64,000 bases of DNA from the NCBI RefSeq assembly GCF_001708405.1, contig NZ_CP012418.1, forward strand, positions 558,001-622,000. Direction: 5' to 3'. The translations under genes were made by a program, and so were the position numbers. The stretch comes from Kangiella sediminilitoris. GTDB lineage: Bacteria; Pseudomonadota; Gammaproteobacteria; Enterobacterales; Kangiellaceae. Positions 39,002 through 48,026 of this stretch are shown piece after piece. Numbering within the stretch: the first letter of the stretch is position 1; each line of letters starts with the position of its first letter. Below the pieces are notes generated by a model. That model ran no database searches. It had not been told where the DNA came from and saw nothing but the letters and a program-made list of their open reading frames with translations.

Positions 39002-39940
39002 TCAGTTTAGCATAGTTTCTGAAGCTTGGGTATTAGCCAAAAACTCAGTAATAGAGTTTATCGTCGCCTCATCTTTTAAGATTCTTTTATGGCCCAGCCC
39101 CTCTGTCAGAAGCAGTTGACTGTCGGTCCAATTTTCATCAATTAGAACACTCTCTTCGTAAGGAACTTCTTTATCATTTTTGTCATGAACAATAAGTGCC
39201 TTGGCTGATGCACGGCGAGCATTGACATAGGCTGAAAAGTTTTGCCAGATATCTCCGTGGTGTTCTGAAAACCTTGATTCAATATTCTTGCAAAGTCTAT
39301 CGGTGACATTATCAGTCAAACCTAGAATAACTTGGAACTTATAGACCAGACCTTTGAAGTGTGAAGGTGTACTGATAGTCACTATCTTATCGGATTCTAG
39401 CCCGTTATTAATCGAATATGAGGCACAAATAGCTCCAAAAGAATGAGCTATTACACCATCAAAAGAGCCGAATATCTTTTGCAAGTGAAGCATGATCTGG
39501 TGAAACTCAATGATATCTGAGTCCTTCCCTTGGGAAGAGCCATGCCCCGGGGCGTCAAATGATATTACAGAGTAATCATTTTTAATCAGGTGCTGAATCA
39601 TCTTGTAGAACTGACTAGCTCTTCCTTCCCAGCCATGAACCAGGAGAATGGTTTTCTTGGATTTGCCCCATCGATAGTAAGTGACCTGTTTATTTTGGGA
39701 AAGCGAGAAGGAGGCTATTTCAGCCTGCTCTACTATGTTTCTTTCATGAGTAGAAATTTTAAATTTTCGCGGTTTAAACCATAAATTACTGGCTATTTCC
39801 CCCGCTTTGTTAACGAAAAACCTGTCTCCAGCTTTAAAAAATATATGTAGTGCTTTCGCAACCGGATGATTTGACTGTTTAGTGTTCCCTTTGAGGTCGA
39901 CTTTGTTCTCAATATTAGACTGGGCACTGCTCATCGTCAT
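39002..39940 (-). CDS. Alpha/beta hydrolase
   Basis: 312 residues. Fold motifs: LLVHGWEG oxyanion region (about 105-112), nucleophile elbow AHSFGA (Ser about 172), acid VHDKNDKEVPYEES and final histidine GLGHKR. It may cleave a thioester, ester or amide of the lipid product; an editing thioesterase role is conceivable. It lies 61 bases upstream of the TetR gene, and its predicted promoter contains the palindromic operator. Confidence 0.85.
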   Translation of the reverse strand: MTMSSAQSNIENKVDLKGNTKQSNHPVAKALHIFFKAGDRFFVNKAGEIASNLWFKPRKFKISTHERNIVEQAEIASFSLSQNKQVTYYRWGKSKKTILLVHGWEGRASQFYKMIQHLIKNDYSVISFDAPGHGSSQGKDSDIIEFHQIMLHLQKIFGSFDGVIAHSFGAICASYSINNGLESDKIVTISTPSHFKGLVYKFQVILGLTDNVTDRLCKNIESRFSEHHGDIWQNFSAYVNARRASAKALIVHDKNDKEVPYEESVLIDENWTDSQLLLTEGLGHKRILKDEATINSITEFLANTQASETMLN

Positions 39941-39966
39941 ATTCCTGTAACCTGATATTGATAAAA

Positions 39967-39995
39967 ATAATAAACTGTACCGTACAGTTTTGCAA
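39967..39995 (-). promoter_or_regulatory. Divergent promoter with perfect palindromic operator in its spacer
   Basis: On the minus strand TTGCAA (39995-39990), then 17 bp, then TATTAT (39972-39967), a good sigma-70 promoter for the hydrolase-tetR arm. Its spacer is almost exactly the perfect palindrome AAACTGTAC-C-GTACAGTTT at 39972-39990 (9-bp arms). A regulator bound here would exclude RNA polymerase, so the arm is predicted to be autorepressed by the TetR protein. Confidence 0.7.
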
Positions 39996-40035
39996 ATTAA
40001 CTGGTCTTATCTCAAGGTTTTTTTTACAAAAAACG

Positions 40036-40112
40036 TTGTTTTATTGGTTTTTTATAGTGTATATTCTTGCGCTGCTAAGGAAGGCGCTATAAATAATTGA
40101 ACCGTATAGTTT
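40036..40112 (+). promoter_or_regulatory. Predicted promoter and second operator of the biosynthetic operon
   Basis: TTGTTT (40036-40041), 18 bp, TATATT (40060-40065) forms a modest promoter reading towards the FAAL gene. Downstream at 40094-40112, TAATTGAACCGTATAGTTT matches the upstream palindrome AAACTGTACCGTACAGTTT at 15 of 19 positions, with the right arm almost intact. It is placed to act as a roadblock after the start site. Promoter assignment is by eye. Confidence 0.55.
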
Positions 40113-40130
40113 TTATGAAAAGGAGGGGGT

Positions 40131-41816
40131 ATGAGTAATCAGTCGATTATCTCAATAGCATTTAAGCATGCGAAGGAGACGGATCCGCTATGGCGATTTC
40201 CAGCGGAGTCGTCGCAGTTAAGATTGTCAGAAATACTAAGTGATGCTGAACAGTATGCGGCATTCTTAGTATCAAAAGGTGTTACTGAGCAGGATAGAGT
40301 TGGCTTTGTGATGGGTAACTCCTCAACTTACATAAAGTTGATGTTGGCCACATGGATGTTAAACGCTGTAGCAGTACCACTGAGGCCACAAGGCGGAAAA
40401 TACGTTAAGTATGAAGAATACCTGACGGGTATCGATGAAATCTGTGATTTACAGTTATTATTCCACGACCCGGAAATACCTGCTGAAGTCATGGCCGCCT
40501 GGTCAGAGAAAAGTGGAAAACAAGTCTATTCGACCTGTATTTTAGAAGATTCTGGGCAATGGGGCGATGTTCCAACACCTGTAGAACCAGGTAAAACCGA
40601 CTTAGCCGTTTTACAATTTACCTCTGGCAGTACCGGCACTCCCAAAGGAGTCATGGTGACTCACAAAATGGTGATTGAGCAGCTGGATCAGCTTCATGGA
40701 AACCACTATTACTCTCGACAAGGAAGGGTGGTTGAGTCTGCGGGTTCATGGTTGCCTCTTAATCATGATATGGGTTTATTTATAGGATTTCTATTACCCA
40801 TTTATGATGGCTGTGACAATATTTTAAGTCCAACATCTTTCTATATGCGGAATCCTGGCCGTTGGTTTAGGTTAATGTCAGAGCACGGTGTGGATCTAAA
40901 CTTCACTACAAACTCTGTATTATTTTCGAGCCTGAAGAGCATCAAACGTTTAGTGGATAAAGATGTCGATTTATCAAAACTACATATCTATGTCGCGGCT
41001 GAAAAAGTACATCCTAATATTTTAAGAAAAGCTCAGGATCTGTTCGGTCAGCTTGGCATGCCTGCTGAAAGTTTCCATATTGGCTACGGCATGGCGGAAA
41101 ATGCGCTGGGTTGTACCCGAACACCTCATGGGACCATTAAAACATTAAATGTTGCTATCACTGATGACAAAGTCAGGTTGGCGAAAAGCTCGGATAAAGA
41201 AGTTGTCGAGCTGGTTTCAGTCGGCATTCCAAACGTAAATCACATTATCACCATTCGCAATGACAATGATGAAATTTTACCCGATCTGACTCTGGGTGAA
41301 ATCAATATCGTTAGCGACTGCGTTACTCCCGGGTATTACAACAACCCCGAAGCTACGGAGCAGTCTGTTAGCGGAGGGCGTCTTCGTACGGGAGATTTAG
41401 GTTTTAGTCATGCTGGTGAGTTTTATTTCTACTCCAGAAAAGACGACATGCTCATCACCAATGGAAGAAATATTGTTCCAGATGATTTAGAAATTGCAGC
41501 AGAGGAAATTGATGGCGTTGGTGTCGGCAGGACCTGCTTATTAGGTGTCGAAAATAAAGAAACCGGTGTTTTGGAATTAACTCTACTGGTAGAGGAAAAG
41601 CAGAACATATCGAATGAAGAGCTGGGTAAGAAAAAACTCGATATTCAATCTCATCTCTATCAGAGCTGTGATGTGTTAATTACCAAAGTAATTTTCTGTG
41701 AACGTGGAACGATAGAAAAAACATCAAGTGGCAAGAAACGACGAAAAGTCATACGTCAACGTTATATCAACAACGAAACGAATTTAGTAGGGACAATAAA
41801 TGAGTGTGCAGCATAA
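40131..41816 (+). CDS. Fatty acyl-AMP ligase (FAAL-like), first enzyme of the cluster
   Basis: 561 residues after a strong GGAGGGGG site. ANL-family adenylating enzyme: P-loop FTSGSTGTPKGVM (about 162-174), SWLPLNHDMGL (about 206-216, the FAAL signature close to SWLPLYHDMGL), YGMAEN (about 319-324), TGDLG and catalytic lysine region KTSSGKKRRK near the C terminus. FAALs activate a free fatty acid as acyl-AMP and pass it to an acyl carrier protein; the ACP is encoded three genes downstream. A free-standing ligase feeding an ACP recalls JamA of the terminal-alkyne pathway and the adenylation part of TamA in tambjamine synthesis. Overlaps the next gene start by 17 bases. Confidence 0.88.
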   Translation: MSNQSIISIAFKHAKETDPLWRFPAESSQLRLSEILSDAEQYAAFLVSKGVTEQDRVGFVMGNSSTYIKLMLATWMLNAVAVPLRPQGGKYVKYEEYLTGIDEICDLQLLFHDPEIPAEVMAAWSEKSGKQVYSTCILEDSGQWGDVPTPVEPGKTDLAVLQFTSGSTGTPKGVMVTHKMVIEQLDQLHGNHYYSRQGRVVESAGSWLPLNHDMGLFIGFLLPIYDGCDNILSPTSFYMRNPGRWFRLMSEHGVDLNFTTNSVLFSSLKSIKRLVDKDVDLSKLHIYVAAEKVHPNILRKAQDLFGQLGMPAESFHIGYGMAENALGCTRTPHGTIKTLNVAITDDKVRLAKSSDKEVVELVSVGIPNVNHIITIRNDNDEILPDLTLGEINIVSDCVTPGYYNNPEATEQSVSGGRLRTGDLGFSHAGEFYFYSRKDDMLITNGRNIVPDDLEIAAEEIDGVGVGRTCLLGVENKETGVLELTLLVEEKQNISNEELGKKKLDIQSHLYQSCDVLITKVIFCERGTIEKTSSGKKRRKVIRQRYINNETNLVGTINECAA

Positions 41817-44787
41817 CTACAACAATTTTTGTAAACCAAAATTAAATAAGCTGTTGTCGGCTTTAAAGCTAGACAAAAATTATATTAAAGCTGAAGGAAA
41901 TTATCTTTACACCGATGACGGTAAAAAAGTAGTAGATTTTGTCGGTGGATTTGGTGTTTCTATTTTGGGACATAACCACCCTGAACTGATTAAAGAAATG
42001 ACAACTACGCTTCAGAGTAATGTGGCTATTAACAGTCAATGCTCAGTAAGAAGTGAATCAGCTAATTTGGCCATGGTATTAAATGAATATATCGATAATG
42101 GTCATAACTACAAAGTGAACTTTAGTAATAGCGGAGCTGAGAGTGTTGAGGCTGCGATTAAACACGCTTACAAGGTGCATTTCGATAAAGTTCGTAGAGA
42201 GTACGAGCGAATTACTCGTATCCTCAATGATTTCTATTACAAAGTAGAGCGTGAAGGCATAGAAATTGAATTGCCGGGTGAAGAAAATGATCTGATAGAT
42301 TTCCGTAATGATTTAGACGAGTACAACCTAAATCAATTTGAATCCTTTCAAAAGTCACCGGTAATCGCAGGACTTAAAGGCAGCTACCATGGAAAGACAT
42401 GCTCTCCTCTGAAAGTGACATTCAACAAATCTTATAGGGAAGGATTTGAGGGCTTATCCTCTATACAGGCTGCTTTTGTCGACCATGATAAACCTCAACG
42501 CCTAAAGGAAATTGTAAACGAGCTCGCTTGTGAGTTTTACTACCCGGTGCTGGTAGGAAGTAAAGTCGAAATCCATACACTGAAAATAACTCGAGTGATG
42601 GCATTTATCATGGAAGTGTTACAGGGAGAAGGTGGAATAAAGCCAGTTCCCGAAAAAACGTTGGAACAGTTAGCGGCAATACACGGTGAGCTAAAAATTC
42701 CATTTATCCTTGATGAAATTCAGACGGGTTGTGGGCGACTGGGAAGTATTTATAGTTATCAGGATACCGCCTTAAAATCTATTGCACCTGAGTATATAAC
42801 TTTAAGTAAAGCGCTCGGTGGTGGATTAGTCAAAATCGGTGCTACATTAATCCGTGATGATATCTATGATCAGGATTTTGGAATATTACATACCTCTACT
42901 TTTGCTGAAGATGATTTGTCGTCCAAGGTTGCAATCAAAGCGTTAGAGTTGTTGAAAGCTAATGACAGTGAGCTGTTAAAGCGGGTTAATGTACAGGGTG
43001 AGAAATTACTGAATGGCTTTAAAGAGCTTCAGCAGCGTTACCCTGAGATTATCAAAAATGTTCGTGGTAAAGGTTTAATGATTGGCGTTGAGCTAACACC
43101 TTTGTTAACACGCTCACCTTTCTTTAGAGCAACTGGAAAGCAGGGCGTACTATCCATGTTAGTAGCCAGCTATTTACTTGAATATCACAATATTCGTTTA
43201 CTGGCGCCTTTAACTACTATGTTGAAAGGTAACCCGGGTAAGAACCGAATGTCTATTCTTCGAGTTCAACCGCCGGCTACAATTACTGATGAAGAAATTG
43301 AAGCGTTACTGAGTTCATTTGTAGAAGTGCTGGATATTATTCAAAGCAATAATGAGTATTTACTGGTTGCCCATTTGATTGGTCAAGAGTTATCTGCTGA
43401 ACAACGTCGCTCGCCAGTTAGCATGGATGTTAAATGGCCATTTAATGAAGAGCAAAACCATATTGATGCACGCACAGGATTTATTGTTCACCCAACCAAA
43501 GTGCAGCATCTGATCGATTACTTCTTTCCATCTTTCGAACGTTATGATTGGTCAGAGTCAGCCATGAAAGGATGGTGGAATAATATCGCCCGATTCCTGG
43601 AGCCGGTGCACGTAAAGCGAAACTACATTACCTCCAGAGATTTCATTCTGGAGAATAATCTGGTTTTTGTTCCTTATTTGCCAGAATATCTGGTTGAGGG
43701 TAAAGCTGCATATCTGGAACAGGAAGTAAGAGATAAAGTGCAGGATGCTGTAACCATTGCCAAGGAACTGGGAGATGACAACATACCTGTATCAATCATT
43801 GGCTTGGGAGCATATAGCTCTATCGTGACCAATAATGGTATTACGGTTAATGACTATGAATCACCTATCACTACGGGTAATGCTTATACAGCCGCTTTAA
43901 CATTACAGGGCATGATGTTTGCTGCAAATAATGTGGAACCACCGATTGACATAACACAGGCTGAAGTTTCTGTGGTCGGTGCAGCGGGTAATATTGGATC
44001 CGTTCTTTCTCAAATTTTATCACTTCAGGTGGGCCGCCTTTGCCTGGTCGGTAGCGGCAGCTCAACCAGCGAATTACGTTTAAAGTATGCTCGTAAAACC
44101 TGCTTAGCAGAAATTATTAAAGCAATAAAAACAGAGCATGATAATGGTATCAGTTTTGAGGAAACTCAGCTTCAGGGTGTAGGCCGTCTAGTTTACGACC
44201 TTATCCTGAACTCTGAGCATAGCCAGCAACTGAGATTTTATAATGATCTTTTAGAGCAGTCAGACGTTGACTACTTAAGTAAACAGCTGGATACCATTTT
44301 AAGTAATAACCATGCCGAACAGTATGAACAGATGTTTGTCATTCGTTCAGACTTCAGTCATTTAAAGTCCAGCGATATTGTGGTTGTCGCAACTAACTCT
44401 CCTGATGAAGAGTTAATCAAACCTGAGATGGTACGTCCTGGCGCTGTAGTTTGCTGTGCTTCTGTTCCGTCAAACTTAAGCCAGAGCTTTGAACAGGAAA
44501 CTCAAAATTACCTGGCTTTTGATGGTGGCCTCTCTGCTCTTCCCGAGCAGTCTGAAATTAAGTTTGTGGGTATGCCTGAAAATGGTCTGGCCTATGGCTG
44601 TCTGGCAGAAACATTAATTCTTGGTTTTGAAGGGCAAAACCACTCCTTCTGTAAAGGCCCGTTAAGTTCTGAGCATGTATATCAAGTCATTTCCATGGCT
44701 GAAGAACATGGTTTTGAATTAGGAAATTTAAAATTGAATAACAATGTACTTCTTAACACGAAAGATAGTGCAACCGTAAACGCATAA
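41800..44787 (+). CDS. Fused class III aminotransferase and acyl-ACP reductase (AAR-like), predicted fatty amine synthase
   Basis: 995 residues. Residues 1 to about 510 are a class III PLP aminotransferase: VNFSNSGAESVEAA, GSYHGKT, ILDEIQTGCGR and Schiff-base lysine K337 in LSKALGGG. An insert of roughly 45 residues (about 130-175) precedes GSYHGKT. Residues about 580-995 resemble the cyanobacterial long-chain acyl-ACP reductase: GLGAYSSIVTNN, TTGNAYTAAL, DITQAEVSVVGAAGNIGS (nucleotide loop, about 720-734) and GCLAETLILGFEG with C934 matching the AAR active-site cysteine. Predicted sequence of reactions: acyl-ACP to fatty aldehyde with NAD(P)H, then transamination to a primary fatty amine without release of the aldehyde. 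TamH of the tambjamine pathway couples the same two activities, as I recall; a close relation is not checked. Confidence 0.85.
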   Translation: MSVQHNYNNFCKPKLNKLLSALKLDKNYIKAEGNYLYTDDGKKVVDFVGGFGVSILGHNHPELIKEMTTTLQSNVAINSQCSVRSESANLAMVLNEYIDNGHNYKVNFSNSGAESVEAAIKHAYKVHFDKVRREYERITRILNDFYYKVEREGIEIELPGEENDLIDFRNDLDEYNLNQFESFQKSPVIAGLKGSYHGKTCSPLKVTFNKSYREGFEGLSSIQAAFVDHDKPQRLKEIVNELACEFYYPVLVGSKVEIHTLKITRVMAFIMEVLQGEGGIKPVPEKTLEQLAAIHGELKIPFILDEIQTGCGRLGSIYSYQDTALKSIAPEYITLSKALGGGLVKIGATLIRDDIYDQDFGILHTSTFAEDDLSSKVAIKALELLKANDSELLKRVNVQGEKLLNGFKELQQRYPEIIKNVRGKGLMIGVELTPLLTRSPFFRATGKQGVLSMLVASYLLEYHNIRLLAPLTTMLKGNPGKNRMSILRVQPPATITDEEIEALLSSFVEVLDIIQSNNEYLLVAHLIGQELSAEQRRSPVSMDVKWPFNEEQNHIDARTGFIVHPTKVQHLIDYFFPSFERYDWSESAMKGWWNNIARFLEPVHVKRNYITSRDFILENNLVFVPYLPEYLVEGKAAYLEQEVRDKVQDAVTIAKELGDDNIPVSIIGLGAYSSIVTNNGITVNDYESPITTGNAYTAALTLQGMMFAANNVEPPIDITQAEVSVVGAAGNIGSVLSQILSLQVGRLCLVGSGSSTSELRLKYARKTCLAEIIKAIKTEHDNGISFEETQLQGVGRLVYDLILNSEHSQQLRFYNDLLEQSDVDYLSKQLDTILSNNHAEQYEQMFVIRSDFSHLKSSDIVVVATNSPDEELIKPEMVRPGAVVCCASVPSNLSQSFEQETQNYLAFDGGLSALPEQSEIKFVGMPENGLAYGCLAETLILGFEGQNHSFCKGPLSSEHVYQVISMAEEHGFELGNLKLNNNVLLNTKDSATVNA

Positions 44788-44797
44788 GGAAAGTAGG

Positions 44798-46645
44798 ATG
44801 TTTCAGTTTAGTACATTTAAGAAAAAAGATACTTCGTTCAAAGTCTATAATTCAATTGATAGCGTTGCCGATATTTTTGATGAACAGATGCTGTCATACA
44901 GCAAGTCTATTGCTATTCGTTATGACAATGGTACGACGTATGAATACTTGAACTTCGAAGAGTATCGTCAAAATATTAAAGCCATGATTCAATTCCTGGC
45001 AACTCAGGAGTGTGAGCAAAAAGTTATTGCCACCTTGTGTAAAAACCGCCCGGAATGGGACATGACGTCGATGGCGACATTTTACACGGGTAACATCATT
45101 TTCCCTTTAGACACAAAGACCAATGATGTTGAGTTAAAGCATTTATTAACAATGAATGCCCCTGAATATATTTTAACTCCACGTTCTCAGCTGGAGCGGG
45201 TTCGTGGATTTATTGAAGAGCTTGAACTACCGACGACGATTATTTTGGCCAACAGTTATGAGGTTTTCGAAGACCTTGGATTTGAGCCTGCTGGGCTAAA
45301 AGATGGTGAGCTATCGACTAAGGCTATTGTCGAGCAGTCTGATGACAATGTAACCGTGGTTTCGAGTCCGCTGTTAAAGCAAAAGGATACCGTATTAGGG
45401 CACTACCCAACGTCGGGTACCACCAGCTTGCCAAAAATCGTTCAAATTACTCACGGCAATATCGTTGCGGAAGTTAACGAAGCGGTTGATGTTATTAATC
45501 TTCGCTCGAATGAAGAAGTACTGAATATTGGTCCTTATACCCATATTGCGACCTTGGTTGAGTTTCTGATGACTAAAACCAGAGGTTTTACAGTGACCTA
45601 CTTCACTCGCGAGCCGGATGAAGATGAAGTTCTTGAAGATGAAATTAAGAAACTCAAAAAGTTAGGCATACGTATTAAAGCCTTGATGGCAGTTCCTAAG
45701 TTCTGGATTTACGTTCTAAAAGAGCTACTGGAAGAAATGAAGGATAAGCCAGTACTGCGTAACTTATACAACTACCTCATCAGCATCGAAAAGAATGCCA
45801 ATCTTCATGATATCGGTACGCTTGATAAAGCCAAGTTAACGGCTATGAGAACTTTGCTGCGAAATAAGCTTGGTGGCTACTTTAGCTATGGGGTTTCATC
45901 CTCTATGAAACTCGATGGTGCTCTGGTCGAAATATTTGGCAAGTTGGGTATTACTGTCATTGATATTTATGGTGCTACCGAAGCCTGCGGCATTATAGCC
46001 CGTAATAAACTTAATGATGTTAAAGCCGGTTCCTGCGGAAAAATTATTAAACCATTGCAATACCGTTTGGCCAACATGGTAGATATCCCTGGCATGAAGC
46101 AGGAAGTGGGTGAGTTGCAGATTAAGGGTGACACTATCATGCACTCTTACCTTGGTATGGAAAAGTCTGCCCATCTCGATGAGGATGGTTACTATAGTAC
46201 GGGTGATTTATGCTGGTTAGACGATGAGGGATATTTATATATAGTCGGCCGTCAAAAGGAATTGACGCTTTGGGATGACGGTACTTATATAGATCCTCAG
46301 CACCTTTCCAACATTATGGTGCGAAGCATATTCATTAAAGACGCTTTAGTGACTCGCTTAAACCCGGACGATGATTATTTGAGTGTTTACGTTTACCCGG
46401 ATTATAAACGCTTACAAAAAGATAAAGAGTATCAAGAAGATCTAAAAGCAGGTTTGTCTGCACAGGAAGCTCTAAGAAAACGTATTGAGGAAGCTATTGA
46501 TTATGCTCAGTCAATCGTTGATATAACGCCAGAGTTGAGCAAGAAAACCATTTATATTCTGCCGAAAGCTTTAGAGCGCACTCCTACTCATAAAATTAAG
46601 TTCTTATTCGAGCTTGAGCGCCTACACTTAGCAGAAGAGATATAG
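44798..46645 (+). CDS. Second ANL-family adenylating enzyme (long-chain acyl-CoA synthetase-like)
   Basis: 615 residues, 10 bases after the fusion gene. P-loop HYPTSGTTSLPKIVQITHGN (about 207-226), core motif DIYGATEACG, STGDLCWLDDEGYLYIVGRQKE, and a C-terminal lysine region RTPTHKIKFLFEL. It is closer to long-chain acyl-CoA synthetases than to FAALs, and the P-loop serine/threonine pattern differs slightly (SGTTSLPK rather than SGTTGxPK). It may load the ACP directly next to it or activate a second acyl group for joining to the amine. Both are inference. Confidence 0.82.
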   Translation: MFQFSTFKKKDTSFKVYNSIDSVADIFDEQMLSYSKSIAIRYDNGTTYEYLNFEEYRQNIKAMIQFLATQECEQKVIATLCKNRPEWDMTSMATFYTGNIIFPLDTKTNDVELKHLLTMNAPEYILTPRSQLERVRGFIEELELPTTIILANSYEVFEDLGFEPAGLKDGELSTKAIVEQSDDNVTVVSSPLLKQKDTVLGHYPTSGTTSLPKIVQITHGNIVAEVNEAVDVINLRSNEEVLNIGPYTHIATLVEFLMTKTRGFTVTYFTREPDEDEVLEDEIKKLKKLGIRIKALMAVPKFWIYVLKELLEEMKDKPVLRNLYNYLISIEKNANLHDIGTLDKAKLTAMRTLLRNKLGGYFSYGVSSSMKLDGALVEIFGKLGITVIDIYGATEACGIIARNKLNDVKAGSCGKIIKPLQYRLANMVDIPGMKQEVGELQIKGDTIMHSYLGMEKSAHLDEDGYYSTGDLCWLDDEGYLYIVGRQKELTLWDDGTYIDPQHLSNIMVRSIFIKDALVTRLNPDDDYLSVYVYPDYKRLQKDKEYQEDLKAGLSAQEALRKRIEEAIDYAQSIVDITPELSKKTIYILPKALERTPTHKIKFLFELERLHLAEEI

Positions 46646-46654
46646 GAGTCAAGG

Positions 46655-46924
46655 ATGACATTCTTATACAAGCTAATAGTACTTTGCCAGGAATACGAAA
46701 TTATCCCAAAGGATAATATCGAACAGCAGTTGGATGCCGATTTATTAGAGGCGGGTATCATAGACTCGATGGGCGTTGTTTTATTTCAGGAATTGCTCAG
46801 TGAAAAATTTGATATTGATGTGCCGACTGAAAAATTCATTATTGAACTTCGGACATTAAGAGCGATATCAGACTATGTTCAGCTCCAGCTAACGGAAGAA
46901 GAGTTGGAGTTGGCCTGTGCTTAA
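46655..46924 (+). CDS. Stand-alone acyl carrier protein
   Basis: 89 residues. The phosphopantetheine site is S38 in AGIIDSMGVV, within a four-helix ACP fold (LEAGIIDSMGVVLFQELLSEKFDIDVP). Closer in look to DltC-type and PKS/NRPS carrier proteins than to AcpP (no DSLD). It follows the second ANL ligase after 9 bases and its stop overlaps the reductase start, so the acyl chain is most likely tethered here during oxidation and reduction. Confidence 0.88.
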   Translation: MTFLYKLIVLCQEYEIIPKDNIEQQLDADLLEAGIIDSMGVVLFQELLSEKFDIDVPTEKFIIELRTLRAISDYVQLQLTEEELELACA

Positions 46925-47975
46925 ACGATTCTTCCAACGAAAGCCTGCAAAAGAACTCAGTTGCGAAATAGTTAACTCAGGGTTTGCCTTTGATTTAGAA
47001 GCAAAGGCAACCATACTTCAGTCGGCTATGAGCGCGGGTATTGAAATGCCGCACAACTGTCAGGTGGGGTCGTGTAAAGAGTGCTGTTGTAAGTTAGTTG
47101 ATGGAGAAATTAAGTCACAGGTTGAACTGGATTACTTATTTGATCAAAGTGAAATTGAAGCAGGATATTTTCTGCCCTGTCAGTCGATAGCTAAAAGCAA
47201 CTTAGTGATCGAAACACTTCAACCTGTGGAAAGTGAAACTTCAGGTATAGATGCTGTAATTGATTCAATTTCTGACTTAACGCCGAAGATCAAGCGCTTA
47301 ACACTGACAACGGAAAAACCGATTCAGCCGAGGGCAGGTCAATATTGCAACCTAACAATCCCACAGTTAGAGCAATATCGCTCTTACTCATTTTCTCAGC
47401 AGGATGATACTGACAAACGCTATTCATTCGATATAACGCTTCACGATAACGGCCAGGTCTCCCTCTGGCTTTTAAACCCAGAAAACGTTGGTAGAAAAGT
47501 TGGTGTGTCTACTCCTAAAGGTGACTTTTCCCTTATGAGAGAAAAGGGTCCTTTATTGTGTATAGCTGCTGGAAGTGGTCAGGGTGCGCTATTAAATATT
47601 CTGAAGCAGAGCACTGAGAAGCTAGCGGGACGTAATGTGCTTTTTTTGTGTAGTACCAAAAGTATAAGTGAGCAGTATATCGAAGGCGAGCTGAAAGGAT
47701 TATCCAAAACTTTAAATATCACTCATATCCCATTTATTACTCAATCGAAAGTAGATGGCATGACGAATGTTAGACAGGGAAGGGTAACGGGACATCTTAA
47801 AAATGAGCTGGAGAATTGGGCTGACAATAATCCAAAGGATAGTGACTTTAGAGAGTGGAGCGTACTTCTATGTGGAGCACCGGGATTAATTGATAACTCT
47901 TTAGCAATATTAGATCAGATGGGTTTCGATAAAAAAAATATTTCATACGACAAGTATGAAATTTCTGGAGGGTAA
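46917..47975 (+). CDS. 2Fe-2S ferredoxin / flavin oxidoreductase
   Basis: 352 residues, starting at a GTG inside the ACP gene's end. N-terminal plant-type ferredoxin with C48, C53, C56 and C88 (NCQVGSCKECCCK and FLPCQS), then an FAD-binding domain (YRSYSFSQ) and an NAD-binding domain (AAGSGQGALLNIL, LLCGAPGLID). This is the electron-transfer layout of Rieske and methane/toluene monooxygenase reductases. It can deliver electrons from NAD(P)H to the AlkB-like oxygenase encoded two genes downstream, replacing separate rubredoxin and rubredoxin reductase. Confidence 0.9.
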   Translation: MLKRFFQRKPAKELSCEIVNSGFAFDLEAKATILQSAMSAGIEMPHNCQVGSCKECCCKLVDGEIKSQVELDYLFDQSEIEAGYFLPCQSIAKSNLVIETLQPVESETSGIDAVIDSISDLTPKIKRLTLTTEKPIQPRAGQYCNLTIPQLEQYRSYSFSQQDDTDKRYSFDITLHDNGQVSLWLLNPENVGRKVGVSTPKGDFSLMREKGPLLCIAAGSGQGALLNILKQSTEKLAGRNVLFLCSTKSISEQYIEGELKGLSKTLNITHIPFITQSKVDGMTNVRQGRVTGHLKNELENWADNNPKDSDFREWSVLLCGAPGLIDNSLAILDQMGFDKKNISYDKYEISGG

Positions 47976-48026
47976 TGGATAGAGGTTTTGGCCTTTCCAA
48001 TATCATAAAATTATTAGGACTATATT

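Noticed and set aside
41800-44787. Reading the AAR-like half as part of an alkane pathway
   Set aside because: No aldehyde-deformylating oxygenase is present in the window and the fused aminotransferase points to an amine.
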